From contig NZ_QBDT01000001.1 of assembly GCF_004124325.1 (NCBI RefSeq), positions 7,006,001 through 7,070,000 on the forward strand: a stretch of DNA of 64,000 bases, read 5' to 3'. Shown here piece after piece: positions 17,568 through 25,677 of the stretch; the first letter of the stretch is position 1; every line of letters starts with the position of its first letter. The position numbers and the translations under genes are program-made. Under the pieces are notes generated by a model that saw only the letters and a program-made list of their open reading frames with translations, had not been told where the DNA came from and ran no database searches. Source of the stretch: Streptomyces sp. L2. GTDB taxonomy: Bacteria > Actinomycetota > Actinomycetes > Streptomycetales > Streptomycetaceae.

Positions 17568-19050
17568 ATGGCCCGAGGGGTCAGCAGACGCGGATTGCTG
17601 GGCGGGGCCGCGCTCGTGGGGGCCGGAGCGCTGGCGGGCGTGGTGCAGAGCGCCGGTACGGCCGTGGCGGAGGCGCCGCTGGACACACCGTTCACGCCGG
17701 TGTCGGTGCCGCACCTGCTGCAGGCCGAGCAGATGGTGCAGTACCAGCGGCTCCTGGCCGCCGGTCACCTGCCGAGAGGTCTGGCCGGTCACTGGCCGCT
17801 GGACGGCACGGCCGCCGACCGGTCCGGCTTCGGCCGTTCGGTCACGCTCGGCTCCGGTGCGACCTGGACCGGGCTGCGGGCCGGCGGGGAGTTGAGCCTG
17901 GACGGCACCTCGGGCGCGTACGCGACCACGGGTTCGGTGCTGGACACCACGGCGCCCTTCACGGTCTCCGCCTGGGTGCGGCTGTCGGACACGGCCAGTC
18001 TCGCCACGATGTACACGGCGGTGAGCCAGGACGGCACGACGGCCAGCCGCTTCCTGCTCCAGTACGACGACACGGCCGGCACCTGGGCGTTCAAGGTGCG
18101 CAGCGCCGACCAGAGCACCAAGGTCTCCGCCGTGGCGGCGGCCCCCGCCGCCCTCGGGAAGTGGACCCATCTGACCGGCGTCTGGGACGGCACGCGGATC
18201 CACCTCTACGTCGACGGCGTGCCGGCGGGCAGCGCGGACACGACCCTGTCCTGGGCCGCGACGGGCGGCTTCAGCATCGGGCGCGCCACGTGGGACGGCG
18301 CCCCGGCGAACCGCTTCGACGGCGCGATCGGCGACGTACGTGCTTACCAGCGCGTGCTGACCGCCGACGAGGTCGCCCTCATCAGCGGCCGTACGGCCCG
18401 CGCCAACAACGTCTACCTGATCGGCTCCCCGTCGTCCCTGGCCTGGGGGGGCACCCGACGATCCGGCGACCTGGATCTCCCGCGCCCGCTGCGCGTCCTT
18501 CGTCACCAAGGTGCTCGAACACACCTACGGCTGGGCGACGGACGACTACCTCACCACGTACTTCAAGGAGACCGTCCCGGAGGCCGCCGACTACCGGAAG
18601 GCGTTCGCCGAGGGCACGGCCGGCCCCCGCTTCCGGCGCGTCGAGAAGGTCACCGACCTGCGGCCGGGCGACCTGATCGCCATCGACTACAACGGCCAGG
18701 TCCCGGACAACACCGGCCACATCGTGATGGTCCGCGAGGTGAAGGGCACCTTCAGCGGTACGGCCGACTTCTCCGGGGAGACCCAGTACGCCGTCGAGAT
18801 CGTGGACTGCACCTCCGACCCGCACGGCGTCTACGGCCTGACCACCTACGCGACCTACCCCGACACCCGGATGGTCAGCGACGTCGACGGCGACAACTTC
18901 CAGGGCGCCGGCATCGGGCACATGATGTTCTACGCCTCCGACGCCACCGGAGAGTTCTCGCGGTACCGGTGGAGCGTGAACACCAGCAAGACCACGGCGC
19001 AGACCCTCACGGTCGCCGACCGGCCGATCGCCGCGGCACGGGTGGTCTGA
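17568..19050 (+). pseudogene. Exported LamG/cysteine-peptidase-like protein, frameshifted at a G7 run
   Basis: The 5' frame starts at ATG 17568 (GGGGGAGGGG upstream) with a twin-arginine signal peptide (SRRGLLGGAALVGAGALAG). A LamG/concanavalin-like fold follows (GHWPLDGTAADRSG, then AWVRLSDTA, VDGVPAGSADTTLSW). At 18445-18451 a run of seven G puts the frame out. With six G the reading would continue as WGAPDDPATWISRARCASF and run to 19050. The distal part resembles an NlpC/P60- or amidase-like cysteine peptidase (RCASFV with candidate Cys, DNTGHIVMV with candidate His). Both halves are otherwise intact, so this is a fresh mutation, a phase-variable site or a sequencing error. Confidence 0.8.
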
Positions 19051-19129
19051 CCGGCCGATCGGCCCGACGCGGGTGGTCTGACCGGCCGGACGACACCCGG
19101 GGCGCCCCGGCGCGCCGCCGGTCTCCGGA

Positions 19130-19606
19130 TCAGCCGCGCGCCGCGCGTCCGACCGACTCCACCAGCGGCAGCAGCCGGTGCGGCACGCGCTCGCGGAGGG
19201 CCACCTCGGTGCGGGTGCGCACCACGCCGGGCATGCTGATCAGCTTCTGGATGACGTCCTCCAGGTGGGCGTTGTCCCGGCCCACCACCCGCGCCAGCAG
19301 GTCCCCGCCGCCGGTGATCGAGAACGCCTCGACGATCTCCGGTACGGCGGCCAGCGCGTCGCCGACGTCGTCGAGGTGGCCCTGCGTGACCTCGATGTGC
19401 ACGAACGCCAGCACCGGGTGGCCCAGGGCGGCGGGGGAGAGGGAGGGGCCCGTGCCCGTGATGACACCGTCCCGCTCCATGCGGTCCAGGCGGGCCTGGA
19501 GCGTGCCGCGGGCGACCCCGAGGACGCGGGCGTACTCCCGCACGCTGGTGCGCGGCTGCTCCAGCAGCAGTCGCAGGATGCGGGTGTCGAGCTCGTCCAC
19601 GACCAT
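19130..19606 (-). CDS. Lrp/AsnC family transcriptional regulator
   Basis: This 158-residue regulator has an N-terminal winged HTH (ELDTRILRLLLEQPRTSVRE, then GVARGTLQARLDRMERDGVI) and a C-terminal RAM ligand-binding domain (VLAFVHIEV, ITGGGDLLARVVG). Such proteins form octamers that respond to amino acids. ATG at 19606 begins the conserved VVDELD sequence; the open frame upstream lacks conserved residues. It is divergent from a FUSC membrane protein gene, and the shared upstream region has two similar sites that could bind it, so control of itself and of the neighbour is likely. Confidence 0.9.
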   Translation of the reverse strand: MVVDELDTRILRLLLEQPRTSVREYARVLGVARGTLQARLDRMERDGVITGTGPSLSPAALGHPVLAFVHIEVTQGHLDDVGDALAAVPEIVEAFSITGGGDLLARVVGRDNAHLEDVIQKLISMPGVVRTRTEVALRERVPHRLLPLVESVGRAARG

Positions 19607-19620
19607 GACGCACGACTGTA

Positions 19621-19725
19621 CCAATGGCCCAGCGATCCGCGCGGCGAGTGGGCCGCCCGCCCTGGTCCGTTGGCCTCGCACGTGCCGACCATCTCCTTGG
19701 GCGACTGGGCCAATGGCACAGTGAT
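19621..19725. promoter_or_regulatory. Two direct repeats in the lrp-FUSC intergenic region
   Basis: CCAATGGCCCAGCGAT (19621-19636) and CCAATGGCACAGTGAT (19710-19725) match at 14 of 16 positions and are 89 bp apart in the same orientation. They flank the divergent promoter region of the Lrp-type gene and the FUSC gene. Lrp/AsnC proteins often bind repeated sites spaced over wrapped DNA, so these are candidate operators (inference). Confidence 0.5.
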
Positions 19726-19839
19726 TCAGGGACGAGTTGAGCCAAGGGCCCCCAAGGTGCTCTCATGGAGTCGTCGATGGCGCTGCGGAATCCCGCGGCG
19801 CCTTTTTCGTGCGGGTTGACCATCGAGGGGCGGGCAGCA

Positions 19840-21333
19840 GTGCTGAAGAGGGTGTTCGTGGCTCCGGATCCGGGGCGGGCGCGGTCGCGGTTCGCCGCGC
19901 GGGCCGTCCTCGGCATCGGGCTGGCGGTCGTGGTCTGCGGACTGACCGGCCAATCCCTCGTCGGCGCGGTCACCGGCGGCCTCGCCGCGCTCCTGGCCCT
20001 GTTCACGGTCACCGACGCCACCGTGCGCGGCCAGGCGGTCACCACCGCCCTGCTGCCCGCCGCCGGACTGCCCGTGCTCGCCGCCGCGGCCGAGCTGCAC
20101 GCCCACCCGGTCGCCCGTGACCTGGCCCTGCTCGCCGTGGTCGGCGCCGGTGTGTACGCCCGCCGCTGGGGTCCGCGCGGCCACAGCCTCGGCGTCTTCG
20201 CCTTCATGACCTTCTACGTCGCCGAGTTCCTGCACGCCACCCCGGGCCAGTTGCCCGGCCTGTGCGCCGCCGTCCTGCTGTCCGTGCTCAGCGCGGCTGT
20301 GGTGCGCTTCGGGGTCTGGTGCTACGAGCGCCGGGTCCCCCCGGCCGCCGTACCGGCCCCGCCCGCCGGCCGCGGCCTGGCGCGCGTGACCACCCGGCAG
20401 GCCGTGCAGGCGACCGCGGGCGCCGGTTTCGCCCTGCTCGTCGGCCAGCTCGTCTCCGGCCAGCGCTGGTACTGGGCCGTTGGCGCCACCTGGTGGGTGT
20501 TCGTGAACACCGCCTCGCGCGGCGAGACCCTGGTGCGCGGCTTCCGCCGGGTCATGGGCACCGTCATCGGCATCGTGCTGGGCGTCGCCGTCGCCGTCCC
20601 GGTGCACGGCGCGCCCCTGCCGACGGTGGTCCTCGTCGCGGTCGCGGTGTTCGGCATCTTCTACACGGCCGCCGTCTCCTACACCTGGATGATGCTCTGG
20701 GTGACCGTGCTGGCCGAGTCGCTGTACGGCCTGCTCGGCGTGCTCAGCCCCGGCCTGCTCGCCCTGCGCCTGACCGAGACAGGGGTCGGCGCGCTCGGGG
20801 CCGTGCTCGCCGTGCTGTTCGTCCTCCCGGTCACGACGCATGTCACCACCGACGCCTGGATCCAGCGCGCCCTGCGCTGCGTGCACGCCTGCACGGCCGA
20901 GGCCGCCGCCCGCCTCGCGGGCGACCCCGACGCCGACCCGGCGCCGCGGGTGGCCGAGCTGGAACAGCTCCTCGGTCGGGTACGGCTCTCCGTCGCCCCG
21001 CTGGTGCACCCGCTGAACATCGCGCCGGCCCGCAAGCGGCGCGCCCGCCAGGTCCTCGCGCTGCTGGACGACTGCGCCCGCGAGGTGCGCGGCCTGGTCG
21101 CGGTCGCGGCCGACCCCGAGGCGTCCCACGACGCCCGGCTCGCCGCCGCGTGCTGGCGGGTCGAGGCGGCGGTCGAGTCCCTCACCACGGGCGGCGCCGA
21201 CCACGTCCACAGCCCTGCCGAACCGCCCGCCGAGCCCGCGCTGGCCCACCTGCACGGCCTGGAACGCGCCCTGTCCGACCTCGCGGAGCCGCTCCGAGCA
21301 CGGTCGGCATCGTCACCCCTGATCGGAGCCTGA
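19840..21333 (+). CDS. FUSC family inner membrane protein
   Basis: This encodes about 497 residues with two sets of membrane helices separated by a soluble linker, typical of FUSC (fusaric acid resistance/aromatic acid efflux-like) proteins. The first hydrophobic set is residues 20-165. The second begins near ATTRQAVQATAGAGFALLVG and contains WYWAVGATWWVFVNT, the FUSC hallmark region. The C-terminal 150 residues are soluble and helical. I prefer GTG 19840 because GAGGGGCGGG lies five bases upstream; an upstream ATG at 19774 is in frame. It is divergent from the Lrp gene. A second FUSC gene lies at 41619. The substrate is unknown. Confidence 0.82.
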   Translation: MLKRVFVAPDPGRARSRFAARAVLGIGLAVVVCGLTGQSLVGAVTGGLAALLALFTVTDATVRGQAVTTALLPAAGLPVLAAAAELHAHPVARDLALLAVVGAGVYARRWGPRGHSLGVFAFMTFYVAEFLHATPGQLPGLCAAVLLSVLSAAVVRFGVWCYERRVPPAAVPAPPAGRGLARVTTRQAVQATAGAGFALLVGQLVSGQRWYWAVGATWWVFVNTASRGETLVRGFRRVMGTVIGIVLGVAVAVPVHGAPLPTVVLVAVAVFGIFYTAAVSYTWMMLWVTVLAESLYGLLGVLSPGLLALRLTETGVGALGAVLAVLFVLPVTTHVTTDAWIQRALRCVHACTAEAAARLAGDPDADPAPRVAELEQLLGRVRLSVAPLVHPLNIAPARKRRARQVLALLDDCAREVRGLVAVAADPEASHDARLAAACWRVEAAVESLTTGGADHVHSPAEPPAEPALAHLHGLERALSDLAEPLRARSASSPLIGA

Positions 21334-21640
21334 GGAGCCGGCCAGGAGCCGCCACGGGCCGACCACGAGCCGCCGCGAGCCGGCCGTGAGTCGGTCACGA
21401 GCCGCCGCGAGCCGCCGGGAGCTGGCCATGAGTCGCTGGGGGTCGGCCGCGAGCCGCCGTGCGTTGGCCATGAGCCGCCGGGAGCCGCCCATGAGCCGCT
21501 GCGAGCCGCCACTGACCGCCCACTAACCGCCCGCGAACCGCCCGCGAACCGCCCGCGAGCCGGCCATGAAGCGGCCGTGCGATCGGGCCGCGAACCGGCC
21601 GTGCGATGGGGCCACGAACCGGCCGTGCGATCGGGCCGGC
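21334..21640. repeat. Degenerate GAGCCGCC/GAACCGCC repeats ending in three 24-bp units
   Basis: The gap after the FUSC gene (21334-21738) holds many diverged copies of a roughly 12-bp unit (CGAGCCGCCGGC, CGAACCGCCCG). They lead into three tandem 24-bp units (21568-21591, 21592-21615, 21616-21639) sharing CGGCCGTGCGAT. I see no gene in it. It resembles a decayed minisatellite. Confidence 0.8.
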
Positions 21641-21668
21641 CGAGTTCCTGGCGAGGCCGATTCGCTCG

Positions 21669-21684
21669 TTTGGTCTAGACCTTG
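21669..21684. promoter_or_regulatory. Candidate DasR-responsive element (dre)
   Basis: The palindrome TGGTCTAGACC (21671-21681) matches 11 of the 12 central positions of the published dre consensus (ACTGGTCTAGACCACT-like). It sits 58 bp upstream of the GTG start of the lactonase-like gene. DasR is the GntR-type regulator of N-acetylglucosamine metabolism in Streptomyces. A GlcNAc-kinase-like gene lies nearby at 23956. Binding is inferred from sequence only. Confidence 0.6.
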
Positions 21685-21738
21685 GGTGATCGGCTGCTAC
21701 CGTCGGCCCCGGAACGGCTCGACCGAGAGGGGACGACG

Positions 21739-22773
21739 GTGGCAGAGGGCGACAGGCGGCAGGGCAGGGCGTTCATCGGCTCGTTCACGGCGGCGGGCGG
21801 CCCCGGCCTGGTGACGGCCGAGGTCCGGCCCGACAACGGCGCCCTCACCCCCACCACCAGTCTCCGCACCGTCCCCGACCCCTCCTACCTCGCCCTCTCG
21901 CCCGACGGTGCCATGCTCTACGCGGTCAGCGAGACGGCCGAGGGCGAGGTCGCCGCGTTCCGCGTGGACGGCGACGCCCCCGAACTCGCCGGACCGTCCG
22001 TGCCGGTCGACGGCAGCGGACCCACCTACCTCGGCCTCTACGCCGGACACGTCCTCACCGCCAACTACGGCTCCGGCAGCGTCACGGCCGTACCGGTACG
22101 CCCCGACGGCACCCTCGGAACGGGACCCTCCGGACTGCTCCAGCACAGCGGCTCCGGACCGCACGACCGCCGGCAGCGCGGCCCGCACGCCCACCAGGTG
22201 CAGGCCGACCCCACCGGCCGCTGGGCTGTCAGCGTCGACCTCGGCACCGACTCCGTGCGCGTCTGCACCCTGGAGGACGGCGCCCCCGTCCTGCACCGCG
22301 AGATCGCGCTGCGCCCCGGCTGCGGCCCCCGCCACCTGGCCTTCCACCCCGACGGCGAACACGCCTACGTGGTCAACGAACTCACCCCGACCGTCACGGT
22401 GTGCCGCTGGGACGCCGACGCGGGCTCCCTCAAGCCGCTGACCGAGGTCCCCGTCCTGGCCGGCGCCCCGTCCGGCGACGCCTACCCCTCGGGCATCGTC
22501 GTCTCGCCCGACGGCCGCCACGTGTGGACGGCGACCCGCGGCGAGGACGTCCTGTCCACGCTCGCCGTCGAGGGCGACGGGCTGCGGCTGACCGGCACGG
22601 TTCCGTGCGGCGGCCACTGGCCCCGCGCCCTCACCGAGCACGCCGGCCTCCTCTACGCGGCCAACGAACGCTCCGGCGACGTCACCTGGTTCACCGTCGA
22701 CGAGAGGACGGGTCTGCCCCGCTACGACGGCTCCGTGCGGGTCACCGCGGCCTCCTGCGTGATCTTCGGCTGA
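21739..22773 (+). CDS. Lactonase-like seven-bladed beta-propeller protein
   Basis: This 344-residue soluble protein is of the 6-phosphogluconolactonase (Pgl/YbhE)-like propeller family. Blades show SYLALSPDGAMLYAVSE, HQVQADPTGRWAVSVDLGTD, RHLAFHPDGEHAYVVNE and SGIVVSPDGRHVWTATRG. The family hydrolyses sugar or other lactones, but activity differs among members. There is no signal peptide. GTG 21739 is chosen because GAGAGGGGA lies 8-10 bases upstream; the frame is open to 21682 without a good start. A candidate DasR site upstream suggests control by amino-sugar availability. A strong hairpin terminator follows. Confidence 0.85.
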   Translation: MAEGDRRQGRAFIGSFTAAGGPGLVTAEVRPDNGALTPTTSLRTVPDPSYLALSPDGAMLYAVSETAEGEVAAFRVDGDAPELAGPSVPVDGSGPTYLGLYAGHVLTANYGSGSVTAVPVRPDGTLGTGPSGLLQHSGSGPHDRRQRGPHAHQVQADPTGRWAVSVDLGTDSVRVCTLEDGAPVLHREIALRPGCGPRHLAFHPDGEHAYVVNELTPTVTVCRWDADAGSLKPLTEVPVLAGAPSGDAYPSGIVVSPDGRHVWTATRGEDVLSTLAVEGDGLRLTGTVPCGGHWPRALTEHAGLLYAANERSGDVTWFTVDERTGLPRYDGSVRVTAASCVIFG

Positions 22774-22798
22774 GCCGGGCCGCCTTCGGACACCCGAA

Positions 22799-22827
22799 GG
22801 GCCCGCTCCGTCAGGCGGAGCGGGCCC
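22799..22827. terminator. Bidirectional intrinsic hairpin between convergent genes
   Basis: GGGCCCGCTCCG (22799-22810) and CGGAGCGGGCCC (22816-22827) form a perfect 12-bp stem with a 5-nt loop. A smaller stem (CTTCGG/CCGAAG, 22785-22798) sits next to it. It lies between the lactonase gene and the CbiX-like gene, which converge, so it can serve both. Confidence 0.85.
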
Positions 22828-22854
22828 GGGACGCACGAGCGCCGAGTCCTGCGG

Positions 22855-23778
22855 TCAGCGGACCGGCGTGCCCTGCTGTTGCTGCGGGCTGATCCCCAGG
22901 GTCGTCGTGTACTGGGCGAGGGCCAGCTTGCCGATCGCCGGGTAGGCGCCGAGCGGCTCGGCGGTGGAGCAGCCCGCCTCCTCGGCGGCGGCGGCCAGCA
23001 GATCGGGGTCGATCTCGGGGCCCACCAGGTACGGCGCGAGCGCGAGCTGCGTCGAACCGGAGGACCGCAGCTGCTCGGCGACGGAGGAGATGGAACCCTC
23101 CTGGTCCAGGGCCGCCGCCATCACCGGCACGGCCAGCCGCGCGGCGAGCAGCATGCCGGTGATACCGGCCGCCTGCACGGCCTCCTCGCCGCCGACGGAG
23201 GCCAGGATGATGCCGTCGGCCGCGGTCGCCACGGTGAACAGACGGGCGCGGTCGGCGCGGGCCAGACCCGCCTCGGACAGGCGCACGTGCAGGGCCTCGG
23301 CGAGCAGCGGGTGCGGACCGAGCACATCGGTCAGATCGGCGGCCACCCGGCTGTCCATCACCGACTGGCGCACCTGCCGCAGCAGGGCGCTGTCCGGGCC
23401 CGCCAGGAGCGGGACGACGACGGCGACCGGGCCGTCCGGCTCCTTGGCCGCCACACCGGCGGCGACGGCCTGCTCGTAGCGGGCGGTGCGCTCCGCGGCG
23501 GCGTGCGTCAGCACGGCCCGCAGCGTCGGGAACTCCGCGTCGTCGCCGTCCAGGTAGCCGATCCGGGCGTCCAGGCCGGGCAGCTCCGAGCGGGCGATGC
23601 TCACGACCTCCTCGGCGAGGCCGCGCGTGGCGGCGCTGGGCACGCCGGGCACCGCGAGGACGAACGCGGGCGCGCCCTCGGGAGCCACCAGCGGTTCCGG
23701 CCGGCGGTGCCGTCCGGGCTGGCGGGGTCGCGGCATTCGTACAGGCAGGCCGGACGCGGGCCCAGTGGGGGAGCTCAT
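22855..23778 (-). CDS. CbiX/sirohydrochlorin chelatase-like protein lacking the usual HG motif
   Basis: This 307-residue protein appears to contain two CbiX-like halves (about residues 38-155 and 160-290). Supporting features are VVVPLLAGPDSAL, DVLGPHPLLAEALHVRL and QLALAPYLVGPEID, which follow the chelatase pattern of P-loop-free alpha/beta domains. Catalytic CbiX proteins open with a His-Gly motif that binds metal; here the same position reads VLAVPGVPS, so metal insertion is doubtful. The first 35 residues are basic and Pro-rich. ATG at 23778 is followed by conserved sequence. A role in sirohaem or cobalamin metabolism is not assured. It may be a non-catalytic paralogue. Confidence 0.6.
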   Translation of the reverse strand: MSSPTGPASGLPVRMPRPRQPGRHRRPEPLVAPEGAPAFVLAVPGVPSAATRGLAEEVVSIARSELPGLDARIGYLDGDDAEFPTLRAVLTHAAAERTARYEQAVAAGVAAKEPDGPVAVVVPLLAGPDSALLRQVRQSVMDSRVAADLTDVLGPHPLLAEALHVRLSEAGLARADRARLFTVATAADGIILASVGGEEAVQAAGITGMLLAARLAVPVMAAALDQEGSISSVAEQLRSSGSTQLALAPYLVGPEIDPDLLAAAAEEAGCSTAEPLGAYPAIGKLALAQYTTTLGISPQQQQGTPVR

Positions 23779-23874
23779 GGCGCCGCATGTTACTAACTTT
23801 CTGGGCTCCCCTGTTCGGGGAGGGTGCAGGTGAGGGGTATCCGTCCGGTTTTGTCTGATGAGTTACGTACGGAT

Positions 23875-23918
23875 GACACATGATTCCGACACATGCCGGA
23901 CACATGGGCCGACACGGG
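23875..23918. promoter_or_regulatory. GACACATG direct repeats upstream of the CbiX-like gene
   Basis: GACACATG occurs at 23875-23882, 23888-23895 and 23899-23906, with a related GACACGGG at 23911-23918. The start-to-start spacing is 13, 11 and 12 bp, close to one helical turn, as for tandem response-regulator boxes. The cluster lies about 100-140 bp upstream of the CbiX-like start codon. The binding protein is unknown. Confidence 0.4.
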
Positions 23919-23955
23919 ACGATCCGGGGCCGGCATCCGGGCCGGACCGGCCCGT

Positions 23956-24939
23956 TCAGTCACCCGGCGCGGGGACCACGCAGAGCATCGCCGGTTCACC
24001 CGGCAGGGTGAACCGCCCGGCCGCCAGATCCGTCGCGATCCGTACGGCGCCGTGCAGCGGATCGCCCTCGGCCGGCACCTGCCGGGCGTGCGGCAGTCTG
24101 GTCGCCAACTCCTCCCGCAGGGGTACGAGGAGGGCGTCTCCCATCTTGAACAGGCCCCCGGTGAGGGCGACTTCGGGGCTCCCGGCGGCCGGGCACACGG
24201 CGGCGGCGGACTCGGCCATGTGCCGGGCCGCCGCACGCAGGATCCCGGCCGCGACCGGGTCGCGGCCGGCGCACTCGGCCACCTGCGGGGCGAAGGAGGC
24301 GAGGACGGCAGGACGGTCGGAGCGCGGATACAGCAGTCCCGGCAGGCCGTTCACCGGCCCGAACCGCTCCTCGGCGCGGGACAGCAGCGCGGCGGAGCCG
24401 CCGTCGCGGCCGTCGTGGGCGCGCAGCGCGGCCTCCAGCCCGGCCCGCCCGATCCAGGCGCCGCCGCCGCAGTCGCCCAGCAGATGCCCCCAGCCGTCCG
24501 CCCGCCGCCAGCCCGTCAGGTCCGTGCCGACCGCGATCAGGCCGGTGCCGGCGGCCAGCACCGCGCCTGGCCGGGGGCCCAGCGCGCCCACGTAGGCGGT
24601 GACGGCGTCCGCGGCGAGCGCCACCGTCCGCACCCCCAGCTCCCGGCTGAGCGCGCCCGGCAGTTCGGCCCGCAGCGCGTCACCGAGACTGGCGAACCCG
24701 GCGGCGCCCACCACGGCCGCGTCCAGGCCGCTCACCCCGGCCTCCTCGGCCAACGCGCGGGCGAGGGGCACCAGTTGCTCCATCAGATGGGCGGGGTCGA
24801 TCCCGCGCCCGCCCGTCCGGACCGGCTCCTTCGACGCGCGCGGCGCGGACGGCTCCCGCCCCGGCACGCCGAGCACCACCCGGAGCCCGGAGCCACCGGA
24901 GTCGACGGCCAGGTAGCCGCTGCGGGCGGGGCCGGTCAC
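23956..24939 (-). CDS. BadF/BadG-type kinase, probably N-acetylglucosamine kinase
   Basis: This 327-residue cytosolic kinase belongs to the ASKHA fold. It has the phosphate-1 motif [12 protein letters not shown] near the N-terminus, [12 protein letters not shown] (phosphate-2 type), [10 protein letters not shown], and [10 protein letters not shown] (adenosine motif). BadF/BadG-like single-domain members phosphorylate N-acetylglucosamine or related sugars. GTG at 24939 overlaps the stop of the uracil-DNA glycosylase gene as GTGA, so the two are cotranscribed and translation is coupled. No sugar transporter is adjacent, which fits a salvage role for internally released amino sugar. The exact sugar is not certain. 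Confidence 0.8.
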   Translation of the reverse strand: MTGPARSGYLAVDSGGSGLRVVLGVPGREPSAPRASKEPVRTGGRGIDPAHLMEQLVPLARALAEEAGVSGLDAAVVGAAGFASLGDALRAELPGALSRELGVRTVALAADAVTAYVGALGPRPGAVLAAGTGLIAVGTDLTGWRRADGWGHLLGDCGGGAWIGRAGLEAALRAHDGRDGGSAALLSRAEERFGPVNGLPGLLYPRSDRPAVLASFAPQVAECAGRDPVAAGILRAAARHMAESAAAVCPAAGSPEVALTGGLFKMGDALLVPLREELATRLPHARQVPAEGDPLHGAVRIATDLAAGRFTLPGEPAMLCVVPAPGD

Positions 24940-25613
24940 GGCAGACGCCAGTCCACCGGCTGCCCTCCCTGCTGGAGCAGCAGCTCGTTGGCCCGGCTGA
25001 AGGGCCGGGACCCGAAGAACCCGCGGTCCGCCGACATCGGCGACGGGTGCGCGGACTCCACGGCCGGCAACCGGCCAAGCAGCGGACGCAGGTTCCGGGC
25101 GTCCCGCCCCCACAGGACGGACACCAGCGGCTTGCCGCGCCCGGCCAGCGCCCGGATCGCCTGCTCGGTGACCTGCTCCCAGCCCTTGCCGCGGTGGGCG
25201 GCGGGACTGCGCGGCGCCGTCGTGAGCGCCCTGTTGAGCAGCAGCACCCCCTGCCGCGTCCACGGCGTGAGGTCGCCGTTCGACGGCTGGGGCAGGCCCA
25301 GGTCCGTGTTCAGCTCCCGGAAGATGTTGATCAGGCTCGGCGGCAGCGGCCGTACCTCGGGGGCCACCGAGAAGCTCAGGCCCACCGCGTGTCCGGGGGT
25401 GGGATACGGGTCCTGACCGACGATCAGGACCCGTACGTCGTCGAAGGGCTGTTGGAAAGCCCGCAGGACGTTCGGCCCGGCCGGGAGGTAGGTGCGCCCC
25501 GCGGCGATCTCCGCGCGCAGGAAGTCACCCATCGACGCGATCTGCCCGGCCACGGGTTCCAGGGCCTTCGCCCAGCCCGCTTCGACGATTTCATGCAAGG
25601 GTCGTGGTGCCAC
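24936..25613 (-). CDS. ung: Uracil-DNA glycosylase, family 1
   Basis: This 225-residue base excision repair enzyme removes uracil from DNA. The water-activating motif GQDPYP (66-71), the uracil-binding [14 protein letters not shown] region and the intercalating-loop motif HPSPMS (from H189) are all intact, so it should be active. Length matches the family. Three GTG codons are possible starts; I chose 25613 because it gives the usual APRPLHE N-terminus and has TAGGGTGA at the right distance. The sugar kinase gene follows with a 4-bp overlap. No damage-response operator is obvious upstream. Confidence 0.95.
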   Translation of the reverse strand: MAPRPLHEIVEAGWAKALEPVAGQIASMGDFLRAEIAAGRTYLPAGPNVLRAFQQPFDDVRVLIVGQDPYPTPGHAVGLSFSVAPEVRPLPPSLINIFRELNTDLGLPQPSNGDLTPWTRQGVLLLNRALTTAPRSPAAHRGKGWEQVTEQAIRALAGRGKPLVSVLWGRDARNLRPLLGRLPAVESAHPSPMSADRGFFGSRPFSRANELLLQQGGQPVDWRLP

Positions 25614-25677
25614 GGGCGTCACCCTACTGCCGTACACCGGGCGGCGATCAAACGGCGTCCGCGGCGCGGGACCGCTG

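Noticed and set aside
21568..21639. Three 24-bp repeats considered as a CRISPR remnant
   Set aside because: The copies are directly adjacent with no spacers, and no cas gene is in the window.
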